The translations under genes were made by a program, and so were the position numbers. The notes under the pieces are model-generated. The model was not told the DNA's origin. It searched no databases and was given only the letters and a program-made list of their open reading frames with translations. Below, one piece after another: positions 6,624-15,144 of a DNA stretch of 25,661 bases; positions within the stretch are counted from its first letter, which is position 1, and the number at the start of each line of letters is the position of its first letter. The DNA comes from an uncultured Pseudobdellovibrionaceae bacterium (GTDB lineage: Bacteria; Bdellovibrionota; Bdellovibrionia; Bdellovibrionales; Bdellovibrionaceae), in assembly GCA_937900305.1 (NCBI GenBank), contig CALCCV010000365.1:1-25661 (forward strand). The letters are read 5' to 3'.

Positions 6624-9201
6624 GGTCCATGATAGGTGCACCTTGCAAACGAGATTGGACTAAGTCGACTCGAAATCGAACTTGCCAGTCATTGAATTCA
6701 TCTGCGTCCACCAAAATTTGCTCGATCTCCCAATGGTCGTTGGCCTTGGTGAGAGTGCTTTTTTGAGGGTGACGAGCCACCTGATCGGTCCGCACACCTT
6801 TGTGGTCGATCAGATATTCTGACAGCGCCTTTTCCAGTTCTCCAGCAGTCCAGCGCGAAGGCGCGGGACCGTCCTCGCCAACTTCACCTGACGTCAGCAG
6901 CGCGGCAGCATCTTCGAAATCACCGCTTCCCCAGGCTCGCAGAAAGCGGTGAATAGAATTTCGGACGAGCGTGAAAAACTTTTTTTCATCGCGAATGATT
7001 TCGGGCGGCGCGGAAACCTCTTCGGCCTCCAAGTCTTTGGACTTTGCTTTGCCAGAAGGTTCGGCAAGGCTGGCCATTGGGTCTTTGGCCCGCATCTTTT
7101 CCCAATCTTCAACTAAGCTTGAATCGACTTGTCGAACCATCGTGCTGAAATAAACGATCATGGCTTGAACGTCGTCGTCTTTCGCCGCATCAGGCACCGT
7201 CTGCTCCAGGGCCTTGTAGACTTCCGAAAGGTATCTCAGCAAAAGGCCTTCAACCCGATGGAGATCGTACTCACGAATGTACTCGGCAAAGGAATGAAAA
7301 TTTTCGTACATCTCACGGGCCACTGATTTCGGACGAATGTTTTCTTGGCCGATCCAAGGGTGCGATTCTGAAAATATATTGAATGTGGCATAAATGAAAT
7401 CACGGTTGGGTTTCGGGTGCTCGAGTTTTTCGAGTTCTTCCATCCGCTCTTCATATTCCACACCAGCGGCTTTCATTTCGGCCATCTTCAAAGTTTTTAC
7501 GCGGTCCAGTTGCTTGCGCAATATGAGCTCAGGGTTTTCTAAAATGGATTCAACCAAGGTCAGGAGATCCAGTGAATACTTTGGATCTTTGGGGTTAAGG
7601 ACTTGCAGCGCATCCAAAAGATAGAGCGCCAAGGTTTGGTGCAGTGAAAAATCGTCCTGCAAACTGGCGTTCACACGCACATCATACTGGCCGCTGGGGC
7701 TCTTGATGATTTCGACGATTTTGCGACTCAAAAGTGCGCGAAACAAAACAAAAGCTTTGTCACGCAGATGTTTTTTGCGCTTGGGAGTTTCGTGAGAGTC
7801 CCGGATGAGTTTTTGCAAAGCTCGTCGTCCACCGCTGGGCCGACTCAAGACATTCAACAAGAGTCCGTGAGAAACATCAAAGCTCGAGTTCAAAGTCTCA
7901 GGCAGCGAGTTGATCAACCGTTGAAAGGTTTCTTGCGTCCACATGACAAACCCAAATGTTGGCGGAGTTTTCATAACGATTTTGCGTTGTTTTTTAGGAT
8001 CGTCTCCGGCTTTGAATTTCATTTTCAAATTTTCGATGACGTGAGCAGGTGCTTGCGCAACCACGAAACCTTGTGAGTCGAAACCACGGCGGCCCGCCCG
8101 CCCACTGATTTGTTGAAATTCCCTAACGCTCAACACAGAGGTTTTTTCGCCGTCGTATTTACAGAGCTTTGAAAATAAAACGGTGCGGATGGGCACATTG
8201 ACTCCCACACCCAGAGTGTCAGTTCCGCTAATCACTTTCAGCAGTCCAGCTTGGGCAAGTCGCTCCACCAAAACTCGATATCGAGGCAGAAGGCCCGCGT
8301 GATGCAGTCCAATTCCGTGTCGCAACAGTTTTTGCATTTCTTTGCCATAAGGACTTTGAAATTTTTCACCCAGCAAAGCTTCCGAGATCTTTTTTTTCTC
8401 TTCCTTTGTGGAAAAATCGACGCTCATTAGATTTTGCGCCTCTTCGGCCGCTTCCCGTTGCGAAAAGTTCACAAGATAAACAGGGGCGCGACCTTTTTCA
8501 ACCAACTCGCTGACGGTTTCATGTAAGGGTTTTTCGCTGTAAGAAAAATCCAAAGGCACGGGGCGATCTGTGCCTCGAACAACCTCAGTGTTTTTCGAAG
8601 TCAGTTTGGAGATGGATTTTGCAAAAAAATCCATCTCTCCCAATGTCGCTGACATTAACAGAAAGCGTGTTTGGGGTAAGGTCAGCAACGGAATTTGCCA
8701 GGCGACGCCGCGTTGCCGATCAGAGTAATAGTGAAACTCATCCATGACGACATCGTCGACGTTGGCCAGTGCTCCTTCTCGCAAAGCCAGATTCGCCAAA
8801 ATTTCAGCGGTGCAGCAGATGATTGGGGCCTGGGGGTTGACGCTGCCATCACCGGTCATCATGCCCACTTGGTCGGGTCCAAAATCGCGACACAAATCTC
8901 GAAACTTTTCATTCACTAGGGCTTTAATAGGGCAGGTGTAATAGGATTTGCGACCGCGCGCCAACGATTCAAAGTGCAGCGCCATCGCCACTAGAGATTT
9001 GCCCGAGCCCGTTGGGGTGTTCAAAATGACATTGTGCCCTTCCAGCAGGGCCAAGATGGCCTCTTCTTGCGCTGGATACAGAGACAAATCTTTAGCGGCC
9101 ACGTAGTCCAAAAAACGATCGAGGAGATTGTCATTGGTGATCTGATCTTTGGGAGGGAGACGCCAGTACAGCGCCCAGTCCATCGTTTCTCCGGTCGTCA
9201 T
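6595..9201 (-). CDS. Ski2-like DEAD/DEAH-box RNA helicase with DUF3516-like C-terminus
   Basis: ATP-dependent superfamily 2 helicase of 868 residues, probably acting on RNA. Motifs in order: Walker A TPTGSGKS (K68), motif Ib-like TAEIL, motif II DEFH (154-157), motif III SAT (184-186), and motif VI QISGRAGRRG (364-373), the Ski2-type form. The latter half is long and helical, with a charged linker near residue 710-730. The last roughly 140 residues match my recollection of DUF3516, found on actinobacterial Ski2-like helicases. The ATG at 9201 overlaps the stop of the upstream gene by 4 bases, indicating translational coupling. Its role could be RNA turnover or ribosome assembly; nothing here decides this. 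The 3' end overlaps the convergent HExxH gene by 29 bases. Confidence 0.92.
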   Translation of the reverse strand: MTTGETMDWALYWRLPPKDQITNDNLLDRFLDYVAAKDLSLYPAQEEAILALLEGHNVILNTPTGSGKSLVAMALHFESLARGRKSYYTCPIKALVNEKFRDLCRDFGPDQVGMMTGDGSVNPQAPIICCTAEILANLALREGALANVDDVVMDEFHYYSDRQRGVAWQIPLLTLPQTRFLLMSATLGEMDFFAKSISKLTSKNTEVVRGTDRPVPLDFSYSEKPLHETVSELVEKGRAPVYLVNFSQREAAEEAQNLMSVDFSTKEEKKKISEALLGEKFQSPYGKEMQKLLRHGIGLHHAGLLPRYRVLVERLAQAGLLKVISGTDTLGVGVNVPIRTVLFSKLCKYDGEKTSVLSVREFQQISGRAGRRGFDSQGFVVAQAPAHVIENLKMKFKAGDDPKKQRKIVMKTPPTFGFVMWTQETFQRLINSLPETLNSSFDVSHGLLLNVLSRPSGGRRALQKLIRDSHETPKRKKHLRDKAFVLFRALLSRKIVEIIKSPSGQYDVRVNASLQDDFSLHQTLALYLLDALQVLNPKDPKYSLDLLTLVESILENPELILRKQLDRVKTLKMAEMKAAGVEYEERMEELEKLEHPKPNRDFIYATFNIFSESHPWIGQENIRPKSVAREMYENFHSFAEYIREYDLHRVEGLLLRYLSEVYKALEQTVPDAAKDDDVQAMIVYFSTMVRQVDSSLVEDWEKMRAKDPMASLAEPSGKAKSKDLEAEEVSAPPEIIRDEKKFFTLVRNSIHRFLRAWGSGDFEDAAALLTSGEVGEDGPAPSRWTAGELEKALSEYLIDHKGVRTDQVARHPQKSTLTKANDHWEIEQILVDADEFNDWQVRFRVDLVQSRLQGAPIMDLTAFEDLKG

Positions 9202-10640
9202 AGCGACTTCTTGTTGGCTTCGATGGCGCCGTGAAGCTCACTGGGGACGTGTTTCAACCACTCCCGGCCACCTGACGCGATTTCGTCAAAAACATCGCGA
9301 GAGTGAAAGAACTCTTCAATTTCGTCGCAGCCAGCGATGTCGAAGATTTGTCGCTTTTCCAAAAAGAAACGATAGAGTTTCTGCAGCGGCTCCGGAAAGT
9401 TCATGGTCTGCGAAGTCAGACAGATCTTGTCCGTTTTGTGGGGATACACATAAATCGCCGTTTGGTCGTCCAGCAATTTGCCAAGACCTTCCAAAATCCC
9501 ACCCTCGAGGTGTCGATAAAAGGATTCGTCAAAAAGCTTTTCCAGTTTCGAGGCTCCCACCACCAAAGCCATTTTTTTTGCGCTGTACTTTCGACATGCG
9601 CGTTTCAGTTGATAAAAATAGCGGCATTGGGAAACTAAGACAGGCAAATGCAAAGTATTGATCAAGGAAATTCGAGTCAGTAAACTTTGTTTCAAGGCGG
9701 CGTTGAGTTCTGTGGGTTTGCGTTCCCCATCTTCTTTTTCAACAATGGGAAATTTTGAGATCTCGGGCGAAATGTCCATTTCAAAAAATGACAGAGCTGT
9801 TTTGTCTGCACCTTCCTTTTGAAATTGCGCAGCCCCCTTCACCAGCACATCCATATGGGTGCGGGTGATCGGCCGAAAGGAACCACGTTGAATCAATAGC
9901 GGCTTACCAAAAACGACGTCGGGGAAATAGCTGGTTGGGGAGTTCGGTTCAAACAACATCAATTCGGTCAGTCCGCGCATAACGAGTTCTAAATTCATTT
10001 CGCGCATATCTAACGTCGCAAAAGCGGGGCCTGAAATACGAATGAAATCGATGGCCACTTGCTCGGGCCGTAAATGCTCCATCAAGAACGACAAAAATTC
10101 GGCCAACGAATCGCGGTGATAAAATGAAGAGTGAATCAAGTTCACTCCCAGAACACCGAGAGTTTCTTGCTGTTGAATGCGATTGCGATCGAGCATGCGA
10201 ATGTGAATCGTGATCTCTGACGCTTCCGAGCGGGGACTGGTTTGAAAGCGGACTCCCAGCCAACCTTGAGATTCGCGGGAACTCACCGAGCCCGTTGCCA
10301 CGGTGTTGGCAAACGCAAAAAATTCTGAGTCGGGCCCGCGGGTGGCATCGAGTCGACGCTGCAAAAGTTGAAATTCTTTTTCCAACATTTTCTGCACGCG
10401 AGATTCGCAAACATAGCGACCTGATTTTTCTTTGCCATAGATTTCATCTGAATAAACCATATCGTAGGCCGACATGGTTTTCGCAATCGTCGCCGAGGCC
10501 TTGCCGGCTTGAAAAAAGAAACGGGCCACTTCTTGGCCGGCACCGATTTCGGCGAAGGCGCCGTATTTTTTGATGTCAAGATTGACGTCGAGAGCTTTGC
10601 CTACGGTGGTTCTAGTCCCAAGCACATCCGTCGGTTTCAT
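9198..10640 (-). CDS. Conserved protein of unknown function, middle gene of helicase operon
   Basis: A 480-residue soluble protein without signal peptide or membrane segment. The N-terminal block is strongly patterned: TRTTVGKALDVNLDIKKYG, then FAEIGAGQEVARFFFQAG, then ATIAKTMSAYDMVYSD. I associate these motifs with an uncharacterised family also seen in cyanobacteria, often carrying doubtful database names; this is recollection, not a search result. I see no nucleotide-binding loop or classical catalytic motif. Its ATG at 10640 has GGAAAGG upstream, inside the end of the DUF502 gene, and the two genes are one base apart. Its stop overlaps the helicase start by 4 bases. Such tight packing suggests a shared role with the helicase and the membrane protein. 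Confidence 0.85.
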   Translation of the reverse strand: MKPTDVLGTRTTVGKALDVNLDIKKYGAFAEIGAGQEVARFFFQAGKASATIAKTMSAYDMVYSDEIYGKEKSGRYVCESRVQKMLEKEFQLLQRRLDATRGPDSEFFAFANTVATGSVSSRESQGWLGVRFQTSPRSEASEITIHIRMLDRNRIQQQETLGVLGVNLIHSSFYHRDSLAEFLSFLMEHLRPEQVAIDFIRISGPAFATLDMREMNLELVMRGLTELMLFEPNSPTSYFPDVVFGKPLLIQRGSFRPITRTHMDVLVKGAAQFQKEGADKTALSFFEMDISPEISKFPIVEKEDGERKPTELNAALKQSLLTRISLINTLHLPVLVSQCRYFYQLKRACRKYSAKKMALVVGASKLEKLFDESFYRHLEGGILEGLGKLLDDQTAIYVYPHKTDKICLTSQTMNFPEPLQKLYRFFLEKRQIFDIAGCDEIEEFFHSRDVFDEIASGGREWLKHVPSELHGAIEANKKSL

Positions 10641-10641
10641 A

Positions 10642-11256
10642 CTAACCTTTCCACTTGTCGTTGGCGGTGGGGGACTCCGTCAAAACCCAGCCTGTGATCG
10701 CCAAGCTCATCGCTTTTTCGATCGGCATATTGAGTGGCGAAAGATTTGTTTTTGGAATTAAAAGCGTGATTCCGCCGACGCCGTAACTCAGTGGAAAATA
10801 AACTGCGCGGTGATCAGACACTTGGGTGTGCACTTCGGGGAGATCGTGCAAACTTTCGCGGGTCACGATCCCTAGAGCGTGCTTGCCCTCTCCAAATTTG
10901 ACCAGCACGACGCTCTTCATGCCCGAGTCCTTGGCCTTCGAAAACAAATTCATCAAATCACGCAAAGGAGAATAGATTGTTTTGATGAAAGGCACATTGA
11001 TCAATCCGCGCTCGAGCGCTTTGAGGGCCCGGGCCACAAAAAAACTTTCCAACGCCAATCCCAAAATAAAGATCAATGCGACAGTCAGCAAAAAACCAAA
11101 GCCCTTCACATAACTTTCTTCGCCCAAAACTGTTTGCAAAAAAGAACCAAGAAAGTTGTCCATGAATTCGATCACGGAAATCAAAATATAAATGGTCAAA
11201 GCCAAAGGCAAAAGTGTGAATAGACCCTTGAGAAAAATAGATTGGAGGCGATTCAT
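10642..11256 (-). CDS. DUF502 family inner-membrane protein
   Basis: A 204-residue membrane protein of the DUF502 family (function unknown). From the ATG at 11256 it begins MNRLQSIFLKGLFTLLPLALTIYIL, the typical family start: short basic head, then transmembrane helix 1 at about residues 8-28. A second helix, GFGFLLTVALIFILGLALE, follows at about 50-70. The soluble C-terminal part holds the family pattern NVPFIKTIYSPLRDL and GVGGITLLIPKTNLSPL. Upstream in-frame ATGs at 11271 and 11283 exist, but the likely -10 box at 11282-11287 covers or nearly abuts them, favouring 11256. It is the first gene of an operon with the uncharacterised protein and the Ski2-like helicase. Confidence 0.88.
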   Translation of the reverse strand: MNRLQSIFLKGLFTLLPLALTIYILISVIEFMDNFLGSFLQTVLGEESYVKGFGFLLTVALIFILGLALESFFVARALKALERGLINVPFIKTIYSPLRDLMNLFSKAKDSGMKSVVLVKFGEGKHALGIVTRESLHDLPEVHTQVSDHRAVYFPLSYGVGGITLLIPKTNLSPLNMPIEKAMSLAITGWVLTESPTANDKWKG

Positions 11257-11281
11257 AGATAGGCCGTTCATGAGTAATTGC

Positions 11282-11310
11282 ATTCTCGGGGACCGGCGAG
11301 TTCAAGTCAA
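11282..11310 (-). promoter_or_regulatory. Possible promoter of the DUF502-helicase operon
   Basis: On the minus strand, TTGACT (11305-11310) and GAGAAT (11282-11287) are separated by 17 bases. The -35 matches consensus at 5 of 6, the -10 at 4 of 6. A transcript would begin near 11275, leaving about 20 bases before the ATG at 11256. Confidence 0.45.
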
Positions 11311-11537
11311 TGACAGCGAGATGGGGTTTCATTCTCGCTGCTGAACGAGCGCGGTCGCCTCGGAATAGCTCTGTCCAAAAAGCTGACACCACCCAAAAAA
11401 CCAGGCGGATGCGTTCTGAAATCACAAATAAAATCAATGGTTTAATTTTTTTTCACAAACCCCCTTCATTCTCAGACTGATATGCCGAGAAGATTGGCGT
11501 CAAGGTTTTGACACATTCAAAACGAGTCAACTCAATC
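11311..11537. other. Divergent intergenic region
   Basis: This stretch separates the DUF502 operon from the Fis-type gene. It contains an A/T-rich part near 11430-11455 and a TTGACA at 11508-11513 facing the Fis gene. The -10 position 17 bases on (CTCAAT, 11531-11536) is poor, so I do not call a promoter with confidence. Confidence 0.35.
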
Positions 11538-11546
11538 GGAGGGTGA

Positions 11547-11987
11547 ATGAGTAAGTCACTTTTAATTATGGTCACAGAAAGTGCCGAATACGGAGAGACA
11601 CTGAAACGACAATGGTCGAGCAGTGGTGTACAGGTTATGGTGTACACGCCCGGGCAATGGCGAGAGGGATTGGACAATCCTTTTTTCAAACAACAACTGC
11701 TGTCCGGCATTCCAGCTTTGGCGGGAGGTCATGCTCCAGTCTTGACCGTTGATCCCACTACGGCCGGGAACGTTTTGCAGTTTCCTAACGGAGCGAACAG
11801 CCAATCAGCTGTGCAAAAGATGGAAGCCTTGGAAGCCCAAGCCATCGAAAACGCCATCTTGCAGTACAAAGGCAATTTGACGGAAGCCGCAAAAGCTCTT
11901 GGCATCGGTCGCGCTACACTTTATAGAAAGGTGAAGCAATACAACATCGACCCCTCTGTCGCACGAAAGAGAAAAGTGGCTGCTTGA
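11547..11987 (+). CDS. Small Fis-type helix-turn-helix regulator
   Basis: A 146-residue putative DNA-binding protein. The C-terminal part (about residues 91-135) is a Fis/NtrC-type HTH: ALEAQAIENAILQYKGNL, then TEAAKALGIGRATLYRKVKQY. The N-terminal 60 residues (MSKSLLIMVTESAEYGETL) may be a degenerate receiver-like or regulatory fold. No AAA+ sigma-54 activation domain lies between, so it cannot be a normal sigma-54 activator. The ATG at 11547 follows GGAGGGTGA directly. The stop codon overlaps the TTG start of the S41 protease gene, so the two are translationally coupled. It may control its partner gene or act more globally; this is inference. Confidence 0.87.
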   Translation: MSKSLLIMVTESAEYGETLKRQWSSSGVQVMVYTPGQWREGLDNPFFKQQLLSGIPALAGGHAPVLTVDPTTAGNVLQFPNGANSQSAVQKMEALEAQAIENAILQYKGNLTEAAKALGIGRATLYRKVKQYNIDPSVARKRKVAA

Positions 11988-13189
11988 AGATTTACCTTTC
12001 CATTCTCTGCGCAACTTGCGCATTTGTGGGCGCCCTCTGGGGTGCCCTTTCTGTTTGGGAAGGGCCATTGGACCGCTTTTGCAGTTTGGTTTACGAACAC
12101 TACTTCTCTCAGTCCGCTGAACTCGATCAGTGGTTTGCCAATTGTAAGAATGAATCCCGCCGCCAGAAGTTATCGTCTCGTGCCGAGGTGATGGAGATGG
12201 CCAGACAGCAGATGTCTTCATTTCATGTTTCGCACCTGGGTATTTATGATGCGAGCGAGACCGAAGAGATATGGACTTCCGACGCCCATTCGACGGGCAT
12301 TCAATCGCAATTTGTCGACGACGAACTTTTGATCTTCGCCGTTCATCCCGAGTCACCAGCCGATAAGGCGGGACTGAGACGGGGAGACCGCATTCTAAAA
12401 ATCAACAACGACGAACCCAATACCTATGATGCCGAACGCCTTGGCGGAGATTTTCAAATCGAACGAAAATCTGAAGTGCTCGCTGTCAAAGTTCCACCGG
12501 GAAAGTTCACAAAAGATCAAACGTTGAAAGTTCGTGAGCTCACTCCCTCCACGCGCGTGCTTCGAGTCGAGTCTTTTCGCAAAGAGTTTTTTGACTGGCC
12601 CACGCTTCAGGCTCTTTTTGTTAAACAAGCCCCTCACCTCAAGTGGATCATCGATTTGCGCGGCAACGCGGGTGGAAACTTCGTGGCAGGGCTTCGCCTT
12701 TTGAGTTTTTTTCTCTGCGATACGAAAAGCATCGGCTATCTCGAGCGACCGCGCGAGGGCGAGCTAGAAGAAGATGTTTTAGCCGACGACCTTGACGACG
12801 ACTTGCAGATTTCACAGTTAGAGCGAAGTTCGCGTTTGATCCTTGAAACGTCTGAGCCTCCCACTTGTCTGGCCCCGAAAAGTGTCGTCGTGCTCGTCGA
12901 TCGTGAAACCGCCTCCACCGCCGAGTTGGTGAGCCAAGCTGCTCACGAACATTTGGCCGCACCGGTGATTGGCGAGCCCACAGCCGGCGAACTTTTAGTG
13001 AGTGTTTGGTATCCATTGCCCGAGTGGGGTGAAGGTGTGACGCTCTCAATTCCCGAAGCGATCTTCGTTAGCACGATGGGACACCAGGTCGAAGGCCTAG
13101 GCGCGTCTCTCTCTGAAACACTGAATTGGACCAAAGGCAGTCTCAAAGCGGGACGTGATGAATGGCTAGAAACAGCGTTGCGATTTTAG
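11984..13189 (+). CDS. Exported S41-family peptidase homologue with PDZ domain
   Basis: A 401-residue relative of C-terminal processing proteases. The TTG at 11984 overlaps the preceding stop and starts a hydrophobic signal or anchor (YLSILCATCAFVGALWGAL). A PDZ domain covers about residues 105-170 (AVHPESPADKAGLRRGDRILKINN). The S41 core follows: WIIDLRGNAGGNFVAGL, then VDRETASTAELVSQAA with the nucleophile S311 in the expected place, then VIGEPTAGELLVS. In Tsp/CtpA the general-base lysine lies 25 residues after the serine; here that position is E336. The enzyme would thus use another arrangement, as in S41 members with GE-TAG motifs, or be inactive. It is coupled to the Fis-type gene, which is unusual for this family. 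Confidence 0.87.
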   Translation: MKIYLSILCATCAFVGALWGALSVWEGPLDRFCSLVYEHYFSQSAELDQWFANCKNESRRQKLSSRAEVMEMARQQMSSFHVSHLGIYDASETEEIWTSDAHSTGIQSQFVDDELLIFAVHPESPADKAGLRRGDRILKINNDEPNTYDAERLGGDFQIERKSEVLAVKVPPGKFTKDQTLKVRELTPSTRVLRVESFRKEFFDWPTLQALFVKQAPHLKWIIDLRGNAGGNFVAGLRLLSFFLCDTKSIGYLERPREGELEEDVLADDLDDDLQISQLERSSRLILETSEPPTCLAPKSVVVLVDRETASTAELVSQAAHEHLAAPVIGEPTAGELLVSVWYPLPEWGEGVTLSIPEAIFVSTMGHQVEGLGASLSETLNWTKGSLKAGRDEWLETALRF

Positions 13190-13242
13190 GTTTTTTAGAC
13201 GAGACGCCGATTCTAGTGCTGGAAGCGTCGCACATCGTCTGC

Positions 13243-13248
13243 TACACT
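13243..13248 (+). promoter_or_regulatory. Possible extended -10 element
   Basis: TG-C-TACACT (13240-13248) resembles an extended -10 box 50 bases before the ATG at 13302. The -35 position is poor. It could drive the membrane-anchored unknown gene that follows. Confidence 0.35.
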
Positions 13249-13301
13249 GGGTTATTACAAAATCTGGTCGCCCTTTAACTGATCGAGCAGGAGTCGAAGA
13301 T

Positions 13302-13850
13302 ATGTCAGAAATATTTGAGCCGCAAAAAAAAGGACTGGCCCTCTTGGCATTCGGAGCCGTTCTTGTCTTGGGCGTGACATTCAACGAATTGGTCATGAAG
13401 AGTTGGGCGGGGACTAAGAATGATCAGCAACGGGGAGTGGCGTCCGCCAGTGGACTTTCGCAAGTGGATTGGGAGCGAGAGCTTTTAGAAACTTATAACA
13501 GCGACCCGAATGCCCCTGCGGTGATTGGTTCAAAACCCTCTTTGCACGATGAACTCGTTTTTGGATTTTTTGAGGGCAAGTATGGAGCGCGATTGTCGAG
13601 CCAAGGCCGCATCGAAGCTATCGAGTACCTCGGTAAGGACGAAAAAGATTTAATCAATATTGATAATAAAGTTGGATTTCTTTTGAAGTTTAAAGACGTC
13701 ATTGCGGACGGCGCCGTGGAAGCCCAATTTGTGAAGGCCGGTGCTGGTGAAGAGCAATACCGGATGATGAGTCGCAATGCGCAAGTTGTGGCGATGGCGA
13801 CATTCAAACTCAGTGGTGAAGGCAAAGTGACCGCCGTTGAGTTTCACTAG
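13302..13850 (+). CDS. Membrane-anchored protein of unknown function
   Basis: I do not recognise this 182-residue protein. One N-terminal transmembrane helix (about residues 11-29, GLALLAFGAVLVLGVTF) without a cleavage site suggests an inner-membrane anchor with the rest in the periplasm. The soluble part is acidic and has no cysteine or catalytic-looking motif. AGGAG at 13289-13293 lies 8 bases before the ATG, a good start. It stands between the S41 and RDD genes with about 80-110 bases on either side, so it may be a single-gene transcript. Confidence 0.82.
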   Translation: MSEIFEPQKKGLALLAFGAVLVLGVTFNELVMKSWAGTKNDQQRGVASASGLSQVDWERELLETYNSDPNAPAVIGSKPSLHDELVFGFFEGKYGARLSSQGRIEAIEYLGKDEKDLINIDNKVGFLLKFKDVIADGAVEAQFVKAGAGEEQYRMMSRNAQVVAMATFKLSGEGKVTAVEFH

Positions 13851-13929
13851 ACCCATTCCGGCCTCGACTTTCCCCGAAAATACCGAGTTCTAGCCTTTTC
13901 ATCCTCGAAATCCCAGCCGATGCGTTGAC

Positions 13930-15144
13930 ATGGTGATAGAGGAAATGGATTTTCCGAATGGGACGGGTCTCCAGGGTCAGCGTCAATCGGGGTTGGCGGC
14001 TCCGGTGCAAGATCGACTTTTATCGGTGTTCTTTGATGCCTTTTTGGTTTTACCCTTTTGTTCGCTCGTAGCGATTCCCAGTCTTCAGGCTCTGAAGATC
14101 GAAGAGTCTCTCGGCACCACCGCTCTTCGCTTAGCTCTCATCTACGCCAATTTGGGATTCATTTACATCCTTGGATCTTCCTTGGTTTTGGCGATCTTTG
14201 CCCACTACTTTGGTGGAACTCCCGGTCAACGACTGCTGAAAATTCGGATAGCCCCACTTCATTCGCCCATTGAAGGCGAGCGGGTTTCTGTTTACACATT
14301 GTTTTTTAGATCTCTGTTGTGGTGGTCCTCTTTTATTGCGGTGGGCTTGCCATTTTTCGAGATCTTGGCGAATCCGCGCCGCCAGGCCTTTTACGACAAA
14401 ATCTGTGATCTTCGGATCGTCACCGAAAAAGGGGTGACTGATGCCGCCCCCACGGCCGTGGAATCCCACTTTCTTTATCGATGGATGTTAATGATGGGCG
14501 CGATCGTCGCAATTTGTTTTGGATTTTTTTATTTTAAAATTCAAAATGGTCTGCTCAGCGAAAAAGTTCCGACCGAAACCGTCGCCTTCGCCAATTGCAA
14601 AAACCAGATGAGCAATGCAAGTCTTGAGAAGGGTTACTTGGATCTGATGATCACTAAAGAAATTCTTCAGGACGAAAACAAAGCCTGTCTCAACGAAATT
14701 GCGGACCATGCTCTGTGGACAGAACAATCTCTCTTCCAAGGTTGGGGATACTTAGCCAAAGGTCTTGCGAGCTTAGATCAGCAGGAAAAAGAAAAATACT
14801 TTCTCGAGGCCTGCCACGTCGGGGCTAAAGATGAGCCCTGTCTCATTTCCCAATTTTTGCTTTCCGGAGCCGAAAACCGCGGCGATCTCCTTCGCAAGGC
14901 CGGACTGGCAACCGGGCTTTCTCGATTTCTTTTGGCTCGTGAGTCCATTTCGAAGGGCCAGTACGAGTCTGCGCTCGCACTGATTCGTGATCTTCGCCAA
15001 AATTCTGATTTTGTCGCAATGGCAGACCGACTGCAGATTCGTATGGTCTGGCGAGCCAACGAAAGCCCGTCACGAAGTCCTGCGGGGCAAGGTGCGTGGA
15101 AAGAAATTTATAGCGACTTTGAGCAAAGGTTTTTGTCCGAATGA
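13930..15144 (+). CDS. RDD family membrane protein with C-terminal extension
   Basis: The RDD domain occupies about residues 26-170: QDRLLSVFFDAFLVLPF holds the Arg and Asp of the family name, and FGGTPGQRLLKIRI is the conserved loop. Further hydrophobic helices lie near 75-95, 118-138 and 181-201. The roughly 200-residue C-terminal tail is soluble, helix-rich, and has several Cys spaced as in small repeat modules (CKNQ, CLNE, CHVG, CLIS), perhaps Sel1/TPR-like; this is a guess. RDD proteins are thought to be transport-related or membrane-organising. No strong ribosome site precedes the ATG at 13930; an in-frame ATG at 13945 is an alternative. The stop overlaps the start of the rhomboid gene (ATGA), giving coupling. 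Confidence 0.85.
   Translation: MVIEEMDFPNGTGLQGQRQSGLAAPVQDRLLSVFFDAFLVLPFCSLVAIPSLQALKIEESLGTTALRLALIYANLGFIYILGSSLVLAIFAHYFGGTPGQRLLKIRIAPLHSPIEGERVSVYTLFFRSLLWWSSFIAVGLPFFEILANPRRQAFYDKICDLRIVTEKGVTDAAPTAVESHFLYRWMLMMGAIVAICFGFFYFKIQNGLLSEKVPTETVAFANCKNQMSNASLEKGYLDLMITKEILQDENKACLNEIADHALWTEQSLFQGWGYLAKGLASLDQQEKEKYFLEACHVGAKDEPCLISQFLLSGAENRGDLLRKAGLATGLSRFLLARESISKGQYESALALIRDLRQNSDFVAMADRLQIRMVWRANESPSRSPAGQGAWKEIYSDFEQRFLSE

Noticed and set aside
9949..10410. 153-codon minus-strand frame in the middle operon gene
   Set aside because: Same strand but other frame of the 480-residue protein; Arg/Ser/His-rich, no start support.
11805..12356. 183-codon minus-strand frame across the Fis-S41 junction
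   Set aside because: Overlaps two well-supported coupled genes and has shadow-like composition.
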